Of a stretch of DNA of 64,000 nt, positions 30,488 through 39,079 are shown piece after piece. The translations under genes were made by a program, and so were the position numbers. How positions within the stretch are numbered: position 1 is the stretch's first letter; each line of letters opens with the position of its first letter. Under the pieces are notes generated by a model that saw nothing but the letters and a program-made list of their open reading frames with translations, did not search any database and was not told where the DNA came from. The DNA lies in the NCBI RefSeq assembly GCF_030731085.1, contig NZ_JASNFN010000030.1, positions 1-64,000 on the forward strand. The letters run 5' to 3'. This stretch comes from Blastococcus carthaginiensis. GTDB lineage: Bacteria > Actinomycetota > Actinomycetes > Mycobacteriales > Geodermatophilaceae.

Positions 30488-30503
30488 CGGTGACAGAGTG
30501 ACG
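30488..30503 (+). promoter_or_regulatory. Conserved promoter element downstream of site 4
   Basis: CGGTGACAGAGTGACG is one base different from 28764-28779 and lies at the same 23-base distance from its operator. The GAGCACGGAGGTGAAC that follows provides the ribosome site for the FAD subunit gene at 30536. Confidence 0.5.
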
Positions 30504-30535
30504 TCTCGCAGCGAGCACGGAGGTGAACGGAGCCG

Positions 30536-31405
30536 GTGAAGCCCGCCCCCTTCCGCTACGCCGATCCCAGCAGCCTGGGAGAGGCCCTGGCGGTCCTGTC
30601 CGACGAGGGCGCCAAGGTGCTCGCGGGTGGCCAGTCGCTGCTGCCCCTGCTGTCCATGCGCCTGGCGGCGCCGGCCACGCTGGTCGACATCAACCGGATC
30701 CCCGGCCTGGACGCCGTCGAGGTGACCGCCGACGGCGTGACGGTCGGGGCGCTGGTGCGGCACGACGCGCTGCTCCGCCACGAGGGAGCCTCCGCGGTGC
30801 AGCCGCTGCTGGCCCGGGCGACCGCGAACGTGGCCCACCCGGCGATCCGCAACCGCGGCACCACCGTGGGCTCGATCGCGCACGCCGACCCCTCGGGCGA
30901 GATGACCTCGGTGCTCGCGCTCACCGACGGCTCGGTCACCGTGGCGACGACGGCCGGCAGCGAGGTCGTCGGCTGGCGCGACTTCTTCGTCGGGCCGCTG
31001 GAGACCTCGATCCCCGCCGGCGCCGTCGTCACCGCCGCCACCTTCCCGGCCCTGCCCCCGCGCTCGGGCACCGCGTTCGCCGAGGTCGCCCGCCGCAAGG
31101 GCGACTACGCGGTCTGCGGCGCCGGCGTCGTCGTCACCCTGTCCGAGGACCGGCGGGTCGAGCGGGTGCTGGCCTCCTACGTCTCGGTGGGGCTGACCCC
31201 CGAGGTGCACGACCTGACCGAGGCCGTCGCCGGCTCGCCGGTGGAGAAGGCCGACTGGGCCGCCGCCGGGGCGCTCGCGCGCACGCTGGTCGACCCGGAC
31301 ACCGACATCCACGCCAGCGCCGACTACCGGCGCCTGCTGGTGGGGGTGCTGACCGAGCGGACGCTGGCGGACGCCGCCGCAGAGGCCACTGGAAGGGCCG
31401 CATGA
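30536..31405 (+). CDS. Molybdenum hydroxylase, FAD-binding subunit (XdhB/CoxM type)
   Basis: The GTG at 30536 gives 289 residues. FAD-binding motifs of this family are clear: LAGGQSLLPLLSMR near residue 35-48 and RNRGTTVGSIAHADPSGEM near 104-122. It passes electrons from the iron-sulfur subunit through FAD to the acceptor. It is the first of four genes that overlap each other by 4 bases (30536-35017), so they form one operon. The operator-like site upstream links it with the nucleobase permease, barbiturase-family enzyme and transcarbamylase genes. Confidence 0.92.
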   Translation: MKPAPFRYADPSSLGEALAVLSDEGAKVLAGGQSLLPLLSMRLAAPATLVDINRIPGLDAVEVTADGVTVGALVRHDALLRHEGASAVQPLLARATANVAHPAIRNRGTTVGSIAHADPSGEMTSVLALTDGSVTVATTAGSEVVGWRDFFVGPLETSIPAGAVVTAATFPALPPRSGTAFAEVARRKGDYAVCGAGVVVTLSEDRRVERVLASYVSVGLTPEVHDLTEAVAGSPVEKADWAAAGALARTLVDPDTDIHASADYRRLLVGVLTERTLADAAAEATGRAA

Positions 31406-31920
31406 CCAGCATCGACACCGAACGGACCATCACCGTCACCGTGAACGGTGTTCCACGTGAAGCCACGGTGCCCGTGCGCCGGCTGCTCTCCGACGCGCTG
31501 CGCCACGACCTGGGGCTGACCGGCACGCACGTCGGATGCGAGCACGGCGTCTGCGGCGCCTGCACGGTGGTCGTGGACGGCGCCCCGGTGCGCTCGTGCC
31601 TGATGCTCGCCGTGCAGGTGGACGGCGCGGAGGTGCGCACCGTCGAGGGGCTGGCGCGCGAGGACCACCAGGGCGGGCAGGTGCTGCACCCGGTGCAGGA
31701 GGCCTTCCGCGAGTGCCACGCGCTGCAGTGCGGGTTCTGCACGCCGGGCTTCCTCATGACGATCGCGGCCGGGCTCGAGACGCGGGACAACGCCGAGGAG
31801 CTCACCGAGGACGAGGTCGACGACATGGTCGGCGGCAACCTCTGCCGGTGCACCGGCTACGCCAACATCAAGAAGGCCGTGCACCACGCGGCCGCCGCGA
31901 TGAAGGACGCCGACGCGTGA
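31402..31920 (+). CDS. Molybdenum hydroxylase, [2Fe-2S] subunit (XdhC/CoxS type)
   Basis: The ATG at 31402 overlaps the previous stop. The 172-residue protein has the plant-ferredoxin cluster (GCEHGVCGACTV followed by a cysteine in RSCLM) and the C-terminal helical cluster (QCGFCTPGF and NLCRCTGY). It carries electrons from the molybdenum centre to FAD. The length is normal for the small subunit. It lies between the FAD and molybdenum subunit genes, the usual medium-small-large order. Confidence 0.95.
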   Translation: MTSIDTERTITVTVNGVPREATVPVRRLLSDALRHDLGLTGTHVGCEHGVCGACTVVVDGAPVRSCLMLAVQVDGAEVRTVEGLAREDHQGGQVLHPVQEAFRECHALQCGFCTPGFLMTIAAGLETRDNAEELTEDEVDDMVGGNLCRCTGYANIKKAVHHAAAAMKDADA

Positions 31921-34340
31921 CGACCAAGCTCTTCGGCGAACCGGTCCGCCGGCGCGAGGACCAGCGGCTGATCACCGGCAAGGGCCGCTACCTCGACGAC
32001 ATCGGGCACACCGCCCTGGCCGCCGCCTTCGTGCGCTCCCCGCACGCGCACGCCCGGATCGTCTCGATCGACGTGGACGAGGCGCTGGACGTCGAGGGCC
32101 TCGTCGCGATCTACACCTACGAGGACCTCACCGGCCCGATGGCGGAGCCGCTGCCGGTGCTCATCCCGCACCCGCAGCTGCACGCGCCGCGCACCGGGTT
32201 CCCGCTGGCCAACGGCGAGGTCAACCACGTCGGGGAGCCGGTGGTCATGGTGGTCGCCACCGACCGGTACGTCGCCGAGGACGTCTGCGACCGCATCGTC
32301 GTCACCTACGAGGAGCTGCCGGTCGTCGTCGGGGTGGACGCCGCACGCGCGGCGCAGCACGCGGTGCACGAGGAGATCCCGGACAACATCGCGGCCCGGC
32401 ACCACCAGGAGACCGGCGACGTCGAGCCCGTGCTGGCCGCCTCCCCGCGGACCCTGAGCTTCACCCAGTACATCGAGCGCAGCGCCTGCATGCCGATGGA
32501 GGGCAAGGGCGTGCACGCGAAGTGGGACGCCGACGACTCGTCGCTGCGGGTGTACACGAGCACCCAGGCGTCGACGTCGGTGCGCGCGGCGATCGCGGCG
32601 AAGCTGGACCTGAGCCTGGACAAGGTCGAAGTGATCGCGCCGGACGTCGGCGGCGGCTTCGGCGTGAAGATCATGCACCCGTGGCCCGAGGAGCTGCTGG
32701 TGCCGATGGCCGCGATCGCGCTGGGCCGGGAGGTCAAGTGGGCCGAGGACCGGCGCGAGCACTTCATCGGCTCCGCGCACGAGCGCCAGCAGCGGCAGGA
32801 GATCACCGTCGGGTATGACGACGACGGCCGGATCACCGCCCTCGACGTGCACATCTGGCACGACAACGGCGCCTACACGCCCTACGGGATCATCGTCCCG
32901 ATCGTGACGGCGACCCAGCTGGTCGGGCCCTACGCGCTGCCGGTGTACCGGGTGATCGTCGAGAGCGTCTACACCAACACCGTGATCGTGACGCCGTACC
33001 GCGGCGCCGGGCGGCCGCAGGGCTGCTACGCGATGGAGCGGACGATGGACCGCATCGCCGACGAGCTGGGCCTGGACCGGGCGCTGGTGCGCGAGCGGAA
33101 CCTCATCCAGCCCGACCAGTTCCCCTACGACCACCACCTGACGTTCCAGGACGGCCGGCCGGTCATCTACGACTCGGGCGACTACCCGGGGCTGCTGGTC
33201 AAGCTCAAGGACCTCGTGGGCTGGGACGAGGCCTCGCGGCTGCGGTCCGACGCCGAGGCGCGCGGCAAGCTGCTCGGCGTCGGGATGGCGCTGTACGTGG
33301 AGGGCACCGGGCCCGGGCCGTACGAGGGCGGGCACGTGCAGGTGCTCGGCAGCGGCAAGGTGCTGGTCTCGACCGGGCTGACGTCGCAGGGCCAGGGTCA
33401 CGAGACGGCGTTCGCGCAGATCGTCGCCAGCGAGCTCGGGGTGCCGATCGAGGACGTCGAGGTGACCACCGGCGACACCCGCCGCTTCGGGTACGCCGTC
33501 GGCACGTTCGCCTCGCGGGCCGCGGTGATGAGCGGCAACGCGATCGCGCTGGCCGCCCGTGGTGTGCGCGAGAAGGCCCTGCGGATCGCCGCCGACGTGC
33601 TGGAGGCCTCGCCGGAGGACCTCGAGATCGACGAGGGCCTGGTGCAGGTGAAGGGCGTACCGGGGACGTCGATCCCGCTGCGCACCGTGGCGGTGCTTTC
33701 GAACCCGCTGCGGTACGCCTTCGACGAGGCGGCGCGGCAGGCCACGCAGTTCGCCAAGCCCGGCGACGACGACAAGCCGCCGATCGCCGAGGGCGACGCG
33801 CCCGGGCTCGAGCACCGCGACTACTACTCGCCGATCCGGTCGACGTTCGCCTCGGGTGCGCACGCGGCGATCGTGGAGATCGACCCGGCGACGTGGGAGA
33901 TCGACGTCGTGAAGTACGCGGTGGTGCACGACTGCGGCAACGTGGTGAACCCGATGATCGTCGAGGGCCAGGTGCACGGCGGCGTCGCACAGGGCGTGGG
34001 CGGGGCGCTGTACGAGCGGATGGCCTACGACGCCGACGGGCAGCTGCAGAACGCCTCGTTCATGGACTTCCTGATGCCGTACGCCTCCGAGGTGCCCGAC
34101 ATCGACATCGACCACCAGCAGACCCCCTCGCCGCTGAACCCGCTGGGCATCAAGGGCGCCGGCGAGGCCGGCGTGATCCCGGGGACGGCGGCGCTGGCCT
34201 CGGCGATCGAGGACGCGGTGGGGCGGCGGATCGCGTCGATGCCGATCTCGCCGACCGAGTTGTACGACCTGGTGCGTTCCCCTGATTCGGAGATGACCGC
34301 GACGGCCGGGCGCCGGGCGGGGACTGGAGTGATGGCGTGA
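31917..34340 (+). CDS. Molybdenum hydroxylase, large catalytic subunit (xanthine dehydrogenase family)
   Basis: The GTG at 31917 overlaps the previous stop and gives 807 residues. The enzyme hydroxylates a heterocycle or aldehyde at a molybdopterin cofactor. The signature loop near residue 360 is PYRGAGRPQG, which is the xanthine-dehydrogenase/form II type, not the AYxCSFR loop of true CO dehydrogenase. Other family blocks: IAPDVGGGFGVK, TGLTSQGQGHETAFAQI and the C-terminal LGIKGAGEAGVIPG with the catalytic glutamate in GAGE. Position in a ureide regulon suggests uracil, xanthine or a related ring as substrate. The XdhC-type maturation factor is not present nearby. Confidence 0.92.
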   Translation: MTTKLFGEPVRRREDQRLITGKGRYLDDIGHTALAAAFVRSPHAHARIVSIDVDEALDVEGLVAIYTYEDLTGPMAEPLPVLIPHPQLHAPRTGFPLANGEVNHVGEPVVMVVATDRYVAEDVCDRIVVTYEELPVVVGVDAARAAQHAVHEEIPDNIAARHHQETGDVEPVLAASPRTLSFTQYIERSACMPMEGKGVHAKWDADDSSLRVYTSTQASTSVRAAIAAKLDLSLDKVEVIAPDVGGGFGVKIMHPWPEELLVPMAAIALGREVKWAEDRREHFIGSAHERQQRQEITVGYDDDGRITALDVHIWHDNGAYTPYGIIVPIVTATQLVGPYALPVYRVIVESVYTNTVIVTPYRGAGRPQGCYAMERTMDRIADELGLDRALVRERNLIQPDQFPYDHHLTFQDGRPVIYDSGDYPGLLVKLKDLVGWDEASRLRSDAEARGKLLGVGMALYVEGTGPGPYEGGHVQVLGSGKVLVSTGLTSQGQGHETAFAQIVASELGVPIEDVEVTTGDTRRFGYAVGTFASRAAVMSGNAIALAARGVREKALRIAADVLEASPEDLEIDEGLVQVKGVPGTSIPLRTVAVLSNPLRYAFDEAARQATQFAKPGDDDKPPIAEGDAPGLEHRDYYSPIRSTFASGAHAAIVEIDPATWEIDVVKYAVVHDCGNVVNPMIVEGQVHGGVAQGVGGALYERMAYDADGQLQNASFMDFLMPYASEVPDIDIDHQQTPSPLNPLGIKGAGEAGVIPGTAALASAIEDAVGRRIASMPISPTELYDLVRSPDSEMTATAGRRAGTGVMA

Positions 34341-35017
34341 AGCTCGACGGCTCTGCGGTGCTGCACGGCGACCCCGAGAAGGTGTGGGCCGTGATCACCG
34401 ACCCGGCCGTGCTGGCGCGGACGATCCCCGGCTGCGAGTCGCTGGAACAGGTCGGCGACGACGAGTACAAGATGAACGTCTCGGTCGGCGTCGGCGCGAT
34501 CAAGGGCACCTACGCCGGCGAGGTGCGGCTGTCGGACCAGCAGCGGCCCTCGTCCTTCGTGATGCACGCGTCGGGCGCCGGTGCGCCGGGCAATGCGCGG
34601 GCGACGGTGACGATCACCCTGTCCCCGTCCGAGGACGGGGCCACGAACCTCACCTACTCGGCGGACGCCGTCATCGGCGGGCCGGTCGCGGGTGTGGGCC
34701 AGCGGATGATCACCGGCGTGGCCAAGCGGATGGCCGGCCAGTTCTTCAAGGCGATCGACGCCGAGCTGACCGGTGCCGCGGTGCCGGCGGCCGTCGCGCC
34801 GTCCGCGGCCGCGGTGAGCTCGACGGCGGAGGCGGAGGCGGCCGGTAAGCACGCCGCCCCCGCTCCCGAGGGCGCGCCGCAGGTGTTCACCGGCCGCGCG
34901 GGCGTCTCTGCGGGGACGCCCGGCGATGCGCAGACCCTGGCGTTCGGCGCTCTGGGTGGTGCCGTGCTGACCTTGATCGGCATCCTGGTCGGCTACCGCC
35001 TCGGGCGCCGCGGCTGA
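34337..35017 (+). CDS. coxG: CoxG-family SRPBCC protein with C-terminal membrane anchor
   Basis: The GTG at 34337 overlaps the large subunit stop. The 226-residue product has an N-terminal CoxG/SRPBCC domain (residues 1-145, LDGSAVLHGDPEKVWAVITD, RTIPGCESLEQV), an alanine/proline-rich linker, and one transmembrane helix at the end (LGGAVLTLIGILVGYRLGRR). CoxG of mycobacterial CO dehydrogenase has been reported to bind menaquinone and anchor the enzyme to the membrane. Here it would link the hydroxylase to the respiratory quinone pool; this is inference by homology and operon position. Confidence 0.85.
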   Translation: MKLDGSAVLHGDPEKVWAVITDPAVLARTIPGCESLEQVGDDEYKMNVSVGVGAIKGTYAGEVRLSDQQRPSSFVMHASGAGAPGNARATVTITLSPSEDGATNLTYSADAVIGGPVAGVGQRMITGVAKRMAGQFFKAIDAELTGAAVPAAVAPSAAAVSSTAEAEAAGKHAAPAPEGAPQVFTGRAGVSAGTPGDAQTLAFGALGGAVLTLIGILVGYRLGRRG

Positions 35018-35038
35018 CCCCAGGCCGCAGTTCGGGAC

Positions 35039-35077
35039 AGTCGCTCTCTGCCCCGCGGATGTGGGCAGAGAGCGACT
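35039..35077. repeat. Intergenic hairpin repeat, family B copy 1
   Basis: Arms AGTCGCTCTCTGCCC (35039-35053) and its perfect complement (35063-35077) form a 15-base stem. The arm recurs at 57128-57168 after hyuB. It follows the end of the hydroxylase operon and is probably a terminator, although conserved wording beyond pairing suggests a dispersed repeat. Confidence 0.7.
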
Positions 35078-35210
35078 CCCCCGGGCCCCGTAGGACCGGG
35101 CGGCGAAGCGACGGGTCGGGCGCGGGGCGCGGGATCACGAGGTCTGCGGCGGAACAGGACGGGGAACGCATGCGCTGACGACGGCGGACGCCCGACGAAG
35201 GAGACCCCGC

Positions 35211-36041
35211 ATGGCCAAGACCTGGTTCATCACCGGCGCATCCCGCGGCTTCGGCCGCGAGTGGTCGATCGCCGCCCTCGAGCGCGGTGACAGCGTCGCC
35301 GCCACCGCCCGGGACACCGCGAGTCTCGACGACCTGGTGCAGCGGTTCGGCGACAAGGTGCTGCCGATCCAGCTGGACGTCGACGACCGCGCCGCCGTGT
35401 TCGCCGCGGTCGCGCAGGCCCACGACCGGTTCGGCGGCCTCGACGTCGTCGTCAACAACGCCGGCTACGGCCAGTTCGGCATGGTCGAGGAGATCAGCGA
35501 GGCCGAGGCCCGCGCCCAGTTCGACACCAACGTCCTCGGCGCCCTGTTCGTCACCCAGGCCGCGCTGCCCTACCTGCGCGCCCAGGGTTCGGGCCACATC
35601 CTGCAGGTGAGCAGCATCGGCGGGATCAGCGCCTTCCCGAACATCGGCATCTACAACGCCTCGAAGTGGGCCCTGGAGGGGTTCAGCCAGTCGCTGGCCG
35701 CGGAGGTCGCCGACTTCGGCATCAAGGTGACGGTCATCGAGCCCGGCGCCTACTCCACCGACTGGGGCGGCGCCTCGGCGAAGCACGCCACCCCGGACCC
35801 GGCCTACGACGCCTTCCGCGAGAAGGCCGCCGAGCAGCGCAGGGCCCGCGCCGGCAACCCCGGCGACCCGCTGGCCACCCGCGAGGCGGTGCTTCAGCTG
35901 GTCGACGCGGAGAACCCGCCGCTGCGGGTCTTCTTCGGTGACGGCCCGCTGGCGATCGCGACCCGCGACTACGAGTCCCGGCTGGCCGAGTGGCGCGCGT
36001 GGGAGCCGCTCTCCGTCGCCGCCCACGGCACGAAGCGCTGA
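35211..36041 (+). CDS. Short-chain dehydrogenase/reductase
   Basis: The 276-residue product is a classical SDR. The cofactor motif is TGASRGFGRE near residues 9-18, NNAG at about 83-86, the catalytic serine in VSSIGG and the YNASK pair (Tyr and Lys) near 147-151. The lack of an early basic or acidic marker leaves NAD versus NADP open. The start follows GAAGGAGACC. It stands alone between a hairpin repeat and a strong terminator, so it is probably monocistronic. The substrate is unknown. Confidence 0.88.
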   Translation: MAKTWFITGASRGFGREWSIAALERGDSVAATARDTASLDDLVQRFGDKVLPIQLDVDDRAAVFAAVAQAHDRFGGLDVVVNNAGYGQFGMVEEISEAEARAQFDTNVLGALFVTQAALPYLRAQGSGHILQVSSIGGISAFPNIGIYNASKWALEGFSQSLAAEVADFGIKVTVIEPGAYSTDWGGASAKHATPDPAYDAFREKAAEQRRARAGNPGDPLATREAVLQLVDAENPPLRVFFGDGPLAIATRDYESRLAEWRAWEPLSVAAHGTKR

Positions 36042-36045
36042 GCAG

Positions 36046-36077
36046 CAGGGCCCCTCCCGCACCCGGGAGGGGCCCTG
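36046..36077. terminator. Strong GC-rich terminator hairpin
   Basis: CAGGGCCCCTCCCG (36046-36059) pairs perfectly with 36064-36077 across a 4-base loop, giving a 14-base GC-rich stem. It lies 5 bases after the SDR stop and 12 before the stop of the convergent ABC permease gene, so it can serve both directions. Confidence 0.75.
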
Positions 36078-36088
36078 CCCGGTCGGCG

Positions 36089-36850
36089 TCAGCCCACCTG
36101 GCGGCGCCGGGTCACCAGCCAGCCGGCCACCGCGGAGACGACCATCCAGCCGGCGAGCACCACCGCTGCCTGCGTCCGCTGCATCCCCTGCACCAGCATG
36201 AGCGTGGCGTCCACCGGGTCGATCCACCCGACCAGCTCTGCGTTCCACACCCGCAGGATCTGCATCGCGCCGAGGATCAGCAGGTAGAGGCCGGTCAGCG
36301 CCGCGGCCGTGTTGCCCGTGGCCGCGCCCACCCCGGCGCCGGCCATCGCGAACGCCGCCCCGGCGCCCAGCACGGCGGGCACCGCCGCACCCAGACCGTC
36401 CCACGACGCCTCCGCCGGGGCGACCCCGGAGAGCACCAGCAGCGAGAGGCCCGCCGAGACCGCCGCCAGGACGACGCCGAGCAGCGCCACCGCGATCTCC
36501 TTGGCCGCCAGCACCCGTCCGCGCCGCGGCACCAGCAGGAATGTCGTCTGCACCGTCCGGTGCGTCCACTCCCCGCCGGTGGAGAGCACGCCCAGGGCGA
36601 GCAGCAGCAGCCCGGTCATCACGCCCACCACGGCCAGCGGTCCGAGCACGTCCGGGAACTGGTCCCCGGTGAGGCCCAGGAGCGCCATGCCGGCCGGGCC
36701 GATCAGCACGGCGACCGCGGCGAGCGACTTCCCCGACCGGGTGGAGAGCGACTTGCGGACCTCCAGGCCGATCAGCGATGTCAGTGACGGAGCGGTCCGG
36801 CGCACCCGGACGTCGGTGCGCGGAGCGGGGAGGGTCAGGACGTCGGTCAT
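36089..36850 (-). CDS. ABC-2 type transporter permease
   Basis: The ATG at 36850 follows GGAAAGGG and gives 253 residues with about six hydrophobic segments (LAAVAVLIGPAGMALLGL, LAVVGVMTGLLLLALGVL, IAVALLGVVLAAVSAGLSLLVL, GAAFAMAGAGVGAATG, LTGLYLLILGAMQIL, AAVVLAGWMVVSAVAGWLV). It is the membrane half of an exporter with the ATPase encoded just upstream. The GEWTHRTVQTTFLLVPRRGRV motif is common in permeases of this small family. The exported substrate cannot be read from sequence. Confidence 0.85.
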   Translation of the reverse strand: MTDVLTLPAPRTDVRVRRTAPSLTSLIGLEVRKSLSTRSGKSLAAVAVLIGPAGMALLGLTGDQFPDVLGPLAVVGVMTGLLLLALGVLSTGGEWTHRTVQTTFLLVPRRGRVLAAKEIAVALLGVVLAAVSAGLSLLVLSGVAPAEASWDGLGAAVPAVLGAGAAFAMAGAGVGAATGNTAAALTGLYLLILGAMQILRVWNAELVGWIDPVDATLMLVQGMQRTQAAVVLAGWMVVSAVAGWLVTRRRQVG

Positions 36851-36882
36851 GGCGGTGCCCTTTCCGGTGATGTGGGTGGTGG

Positions 36883-37758
36883 TCACGCCGCGGCCGTGAG
36901 CTGGAAGAAGAGGTCCTCGAGGCCGCGCTGCACCGGGCGCAGGTCGGTCAGGACGTGACCGCCCGCGGCGGCCACGGCGCCGACGTCGGCGGGCTGGGCC
37001 CCGGCCACGACCAGCGCGCCGTCGTCCCCGTGCTGCAGGTGGAACCCCGCGGCCTCCAGGGCTGCCGCCAGGGCTCGCGGGTCGACGGCGCGGACCGCGA
37101 CACCGTCGCCGCCCAGCAGCGTGCTCACCGGCCCGTCGGCGACGATCCGCCCCTGGCCGATGACCAGCAGCCGGTGCACCGTGTGCTCGACCTCGCCTAG
37201 CAGGTGGGAGGAGAGCAGCACCGTGCCGCCGCGCGCCGCGTGCCCGCGCAGCAGGTCGCGCATCCAGCGGATGCCCTCGGGGTCCAGGCCGTTGGCGGGC
37301 TCGTCGAACACCAGCACCGGCGGGTCGGCCAGCAGCGCCCCGGCGATGCCCAGCCGCTGCCGCATGCCCAGCGAGTAGCCGCCGATCCGCCGTCCCCCGG
37401 CGTCGGCGAGGCCGACCAGCGCCAGCACCTCCTCCACCCGCGACGCCGGCACCCCGATCCCTGCGGCGAGCAGCCGCAGGTGCACGTGCCCGGTGCGGCC
37501 GGGGTGGACGGCGGAGGCGTCGAGCAGCGTGCCCATGACGGCGCCCGGGTTGGGCAGGTCGGTGTAGCGCCGGCCGTCGACGGTCGCCGAGCCGGAGGTC
37601 GCCGGCACCAGGCCGGTCATCATCCGCATCGTCGTCGTCTTGCCCGCGCCGTTGGGCCCCAGGAAGCCGGTGACGGTGCCGGGTTCGAGGGTGAACGAGA
37701 CGTCGTCGACGACCGTCCGCTCGCCGTACTTCTTGGTCAGTCCGCTGACCGTGATCAT
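36883..37758 (-). CDS. ABC transporter ATP-binding protein (ABC-2 exporter)
   Basis: The 291-residue ATPase has Walker A GPNGAGKTT near residues 34-42, a Q-loop replaced by a leucine-rich stretch (GTLLDASAVHPGRT), signature YSLGMRQRLGIA, Walker B VLVFDEPANGLDP, and a switch histidine in LLSSHLL. It energises the permease encoded 32 bases downstream. The gene starts 184 bases from the divergent histidine kinase gene. In actinobacteria such pairs are often controlled by the neighbouring NarL-type two-component system, which is a reasonable expectation here. Confidence 0.93.
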   Translation of the reverse strand: MITVSGLTKKYGERTVVDDVSFTLEPGTVTGFLGPNGAGKTTTMRMMTGLVPATSGSATVDGRRYTDLPNPGAVMGTLLDASAVHPGRTGHVHLRLLAAGIGVPASRVEEVLALVGLADAGGRRIGGYSLGMRQRLGIAGALLADPPVLVFDEPANGLDPEGIRWMRDLLRGHAARGGTVLLSSHLLGEVEHTVHRLLVIGQGRIVADGPVSTLLGGDGVAVRAVDPRALAAALEAAGFHLQHGDDGALVVAGAQPADVGAVAAAGGHVLTDLRPVQRGLEDLFFQLTAAA

Positions 37759-37942
37759 CGGGTCCTCCGCAGTGGTCGTCCGTTGTCGAGGACGAATCTG
37801 CCGGGAACACCCAGCTCAGCGCGTCGGCCGCAGGCATCGACCCGGGACGACGGAGGGCTCGACCTCGTCATCCGATAGTTGACCCCGGTGATCCACCCCA
37901 GGGCGACCCGCCGGCCGGCCGCACCCACCTACGCTCCGGCGC

Positions 37943-39079
37943 ATGAGGCTGCGGGAACGACTGTGGCCGGGGCTGCGCAGACGCGGCATCGTCCTCGAGG
38001 TCGTCCTCGCGCTGCTGTCCTGGGTCTCGATCGCCCTCGCGGTCGAGGACGCCGGACCGCTCCCGCCGGACGCCGTCGTGTTGTCGGCCGTGCTGCTGGC
38101 CGTCCTGCTGCTCCTGCGGCGCCGCCGGTCGCCGCTGGCCGTCTTCCTCGCCAGCGCGCTCGTGACGGCGCTCTCCCCCGCCGTGACCGGCGCCCTGGCC
38201 ATCTCGGCCTACGCCGTCGGCCGCTACGAGGGCCGCATGAACCGTCGGCTCGCAGCCGCCGTCGTCGGGACGATCGCCGTGGTCCGGCCCTGGATGGTGG
38301 CGCAGGCTGCCCTGGAGTTCGTCGTCCTGGCGACCGCCGCCGCCCTCGTCATCGTGCTCCCGGGCGTGATCGGCGCCTGGGTCCGCGCCCGCGAGGAGCT
38401 GCTCGTCGCCCTCCGCGACCGCGCCGAGAAGGCCGAGGCCGAGCGGGAGCTCCTGGCCCGGGAGGCGGTCCTCGGCGAGCGCACCCGCATCGCCCGCGAG
38501 ATGCACGACGCCGTCGGCCACCGGGTGAGCCTCATGGTGCTGCAGGCCGGCGCCATCGAGATGGCGGCGCGGGACGCCGAGCGCGTCGAGCAGCTGGCCG
38601 GGCAGGTGCAGACCGCCGGGCGGCGGGCGCTGGAGGAGCTGCGCCAGATGGTGGGCGTGCTGCGCGCCGGGGACGTCGACGAGGACGCACCGCTCGGCCC
38701 GCAGCCCGGGCTGGAGGACCTGCCGCGGCTGGTCGACTCCGCCCGCGAGGCCGGGATGCGGGTGGAGCTCGCGCTGGGCGAGCACGCCGCCGTGGAGCCG
38801 GCTGTCGGCCGCGCGGCGTACCGGATCGCACAGGAGGCGCTCACCAACGCCGGCAAGCACGCGCCCGGCGCGCGGGTCTCGGTCGAGATCGTGCGGACGG
38901 CGGACGCGCTGGCCGTCCGGGTGGTCAACGGACCGGCCGACCGCGTTCCCGCGGGAACGTCCGGCGAGGGCTACGGGCTCGTGGGGTTGGGTGAGCGGGT
39001 GCGCACCCTCGGCGGCCGGCTCACGGCCGAACCCCGGCTGGACGGCGGCTTCTGCGTCGAGGCGGTGCTGCCGGCGTGA
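37943..39079 (+). CDS. Sensor histidine kinase, NarL/DesK type
   Basis: The 378-residue protein has about four to five hydrophobic segments in residues 15-145, a coiled linker (EELLVALRDRAEKAEAEREL), then the dimerisation box ERTRIAREMHDAVGHRVSLM with the phosphorylated H188. An ATP-binding domain follows with N-box AQEALTNAGKHA and G-box GYGLVGLGERV. No periplasmic sensor domain is evident, so it may sense membrane state as DesK or LiaS do. Its stop overlaps the response regulator start by 4 bases. Confidence 0.92.
   Translation: MRLRERLWPGLRRRGIVLEVVLALLSWVSIALAVEDAGPLPPDAVVLSAVLLAVLLLLRRRRSPLAVFLASALVTALSPAVTGALAISAYAVGRYEGRMNRRLAAAVVGTIAVVRPWMVAQAALEFVVLATAAALVIVLPGVIGAWVRAREELLVALRDRAEKAEAERELLAREAVLGERTRIAREMHDAVGHRVSLMVLQAGAIEMAARDAERVEQLAGQVQTAGRRALEELRQMVGVLRAGDVDEDAPLGPQPGLEDLPRLVDSAREAGMRVELALGEHAAVEPAVGRAAYRIAQEALTNAGKHAPGARVSVEIVRTADALAVRVVNGPADRVPAGTSGEGYGLVGLGERVRTLGGRLTAEPRLDGGFCVEAVLPA

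Noticed and set aside
31917..34340. Aerobic CO dehydrogenase (form I CoxL), suggested by the CoxG neighbour.
   Set aside because: The active-site loop is PYRGAGR, not AYxCSFR, and coxD/E/F genes are missing; a xanthine-dehydrogenase-type substrate is more likely.
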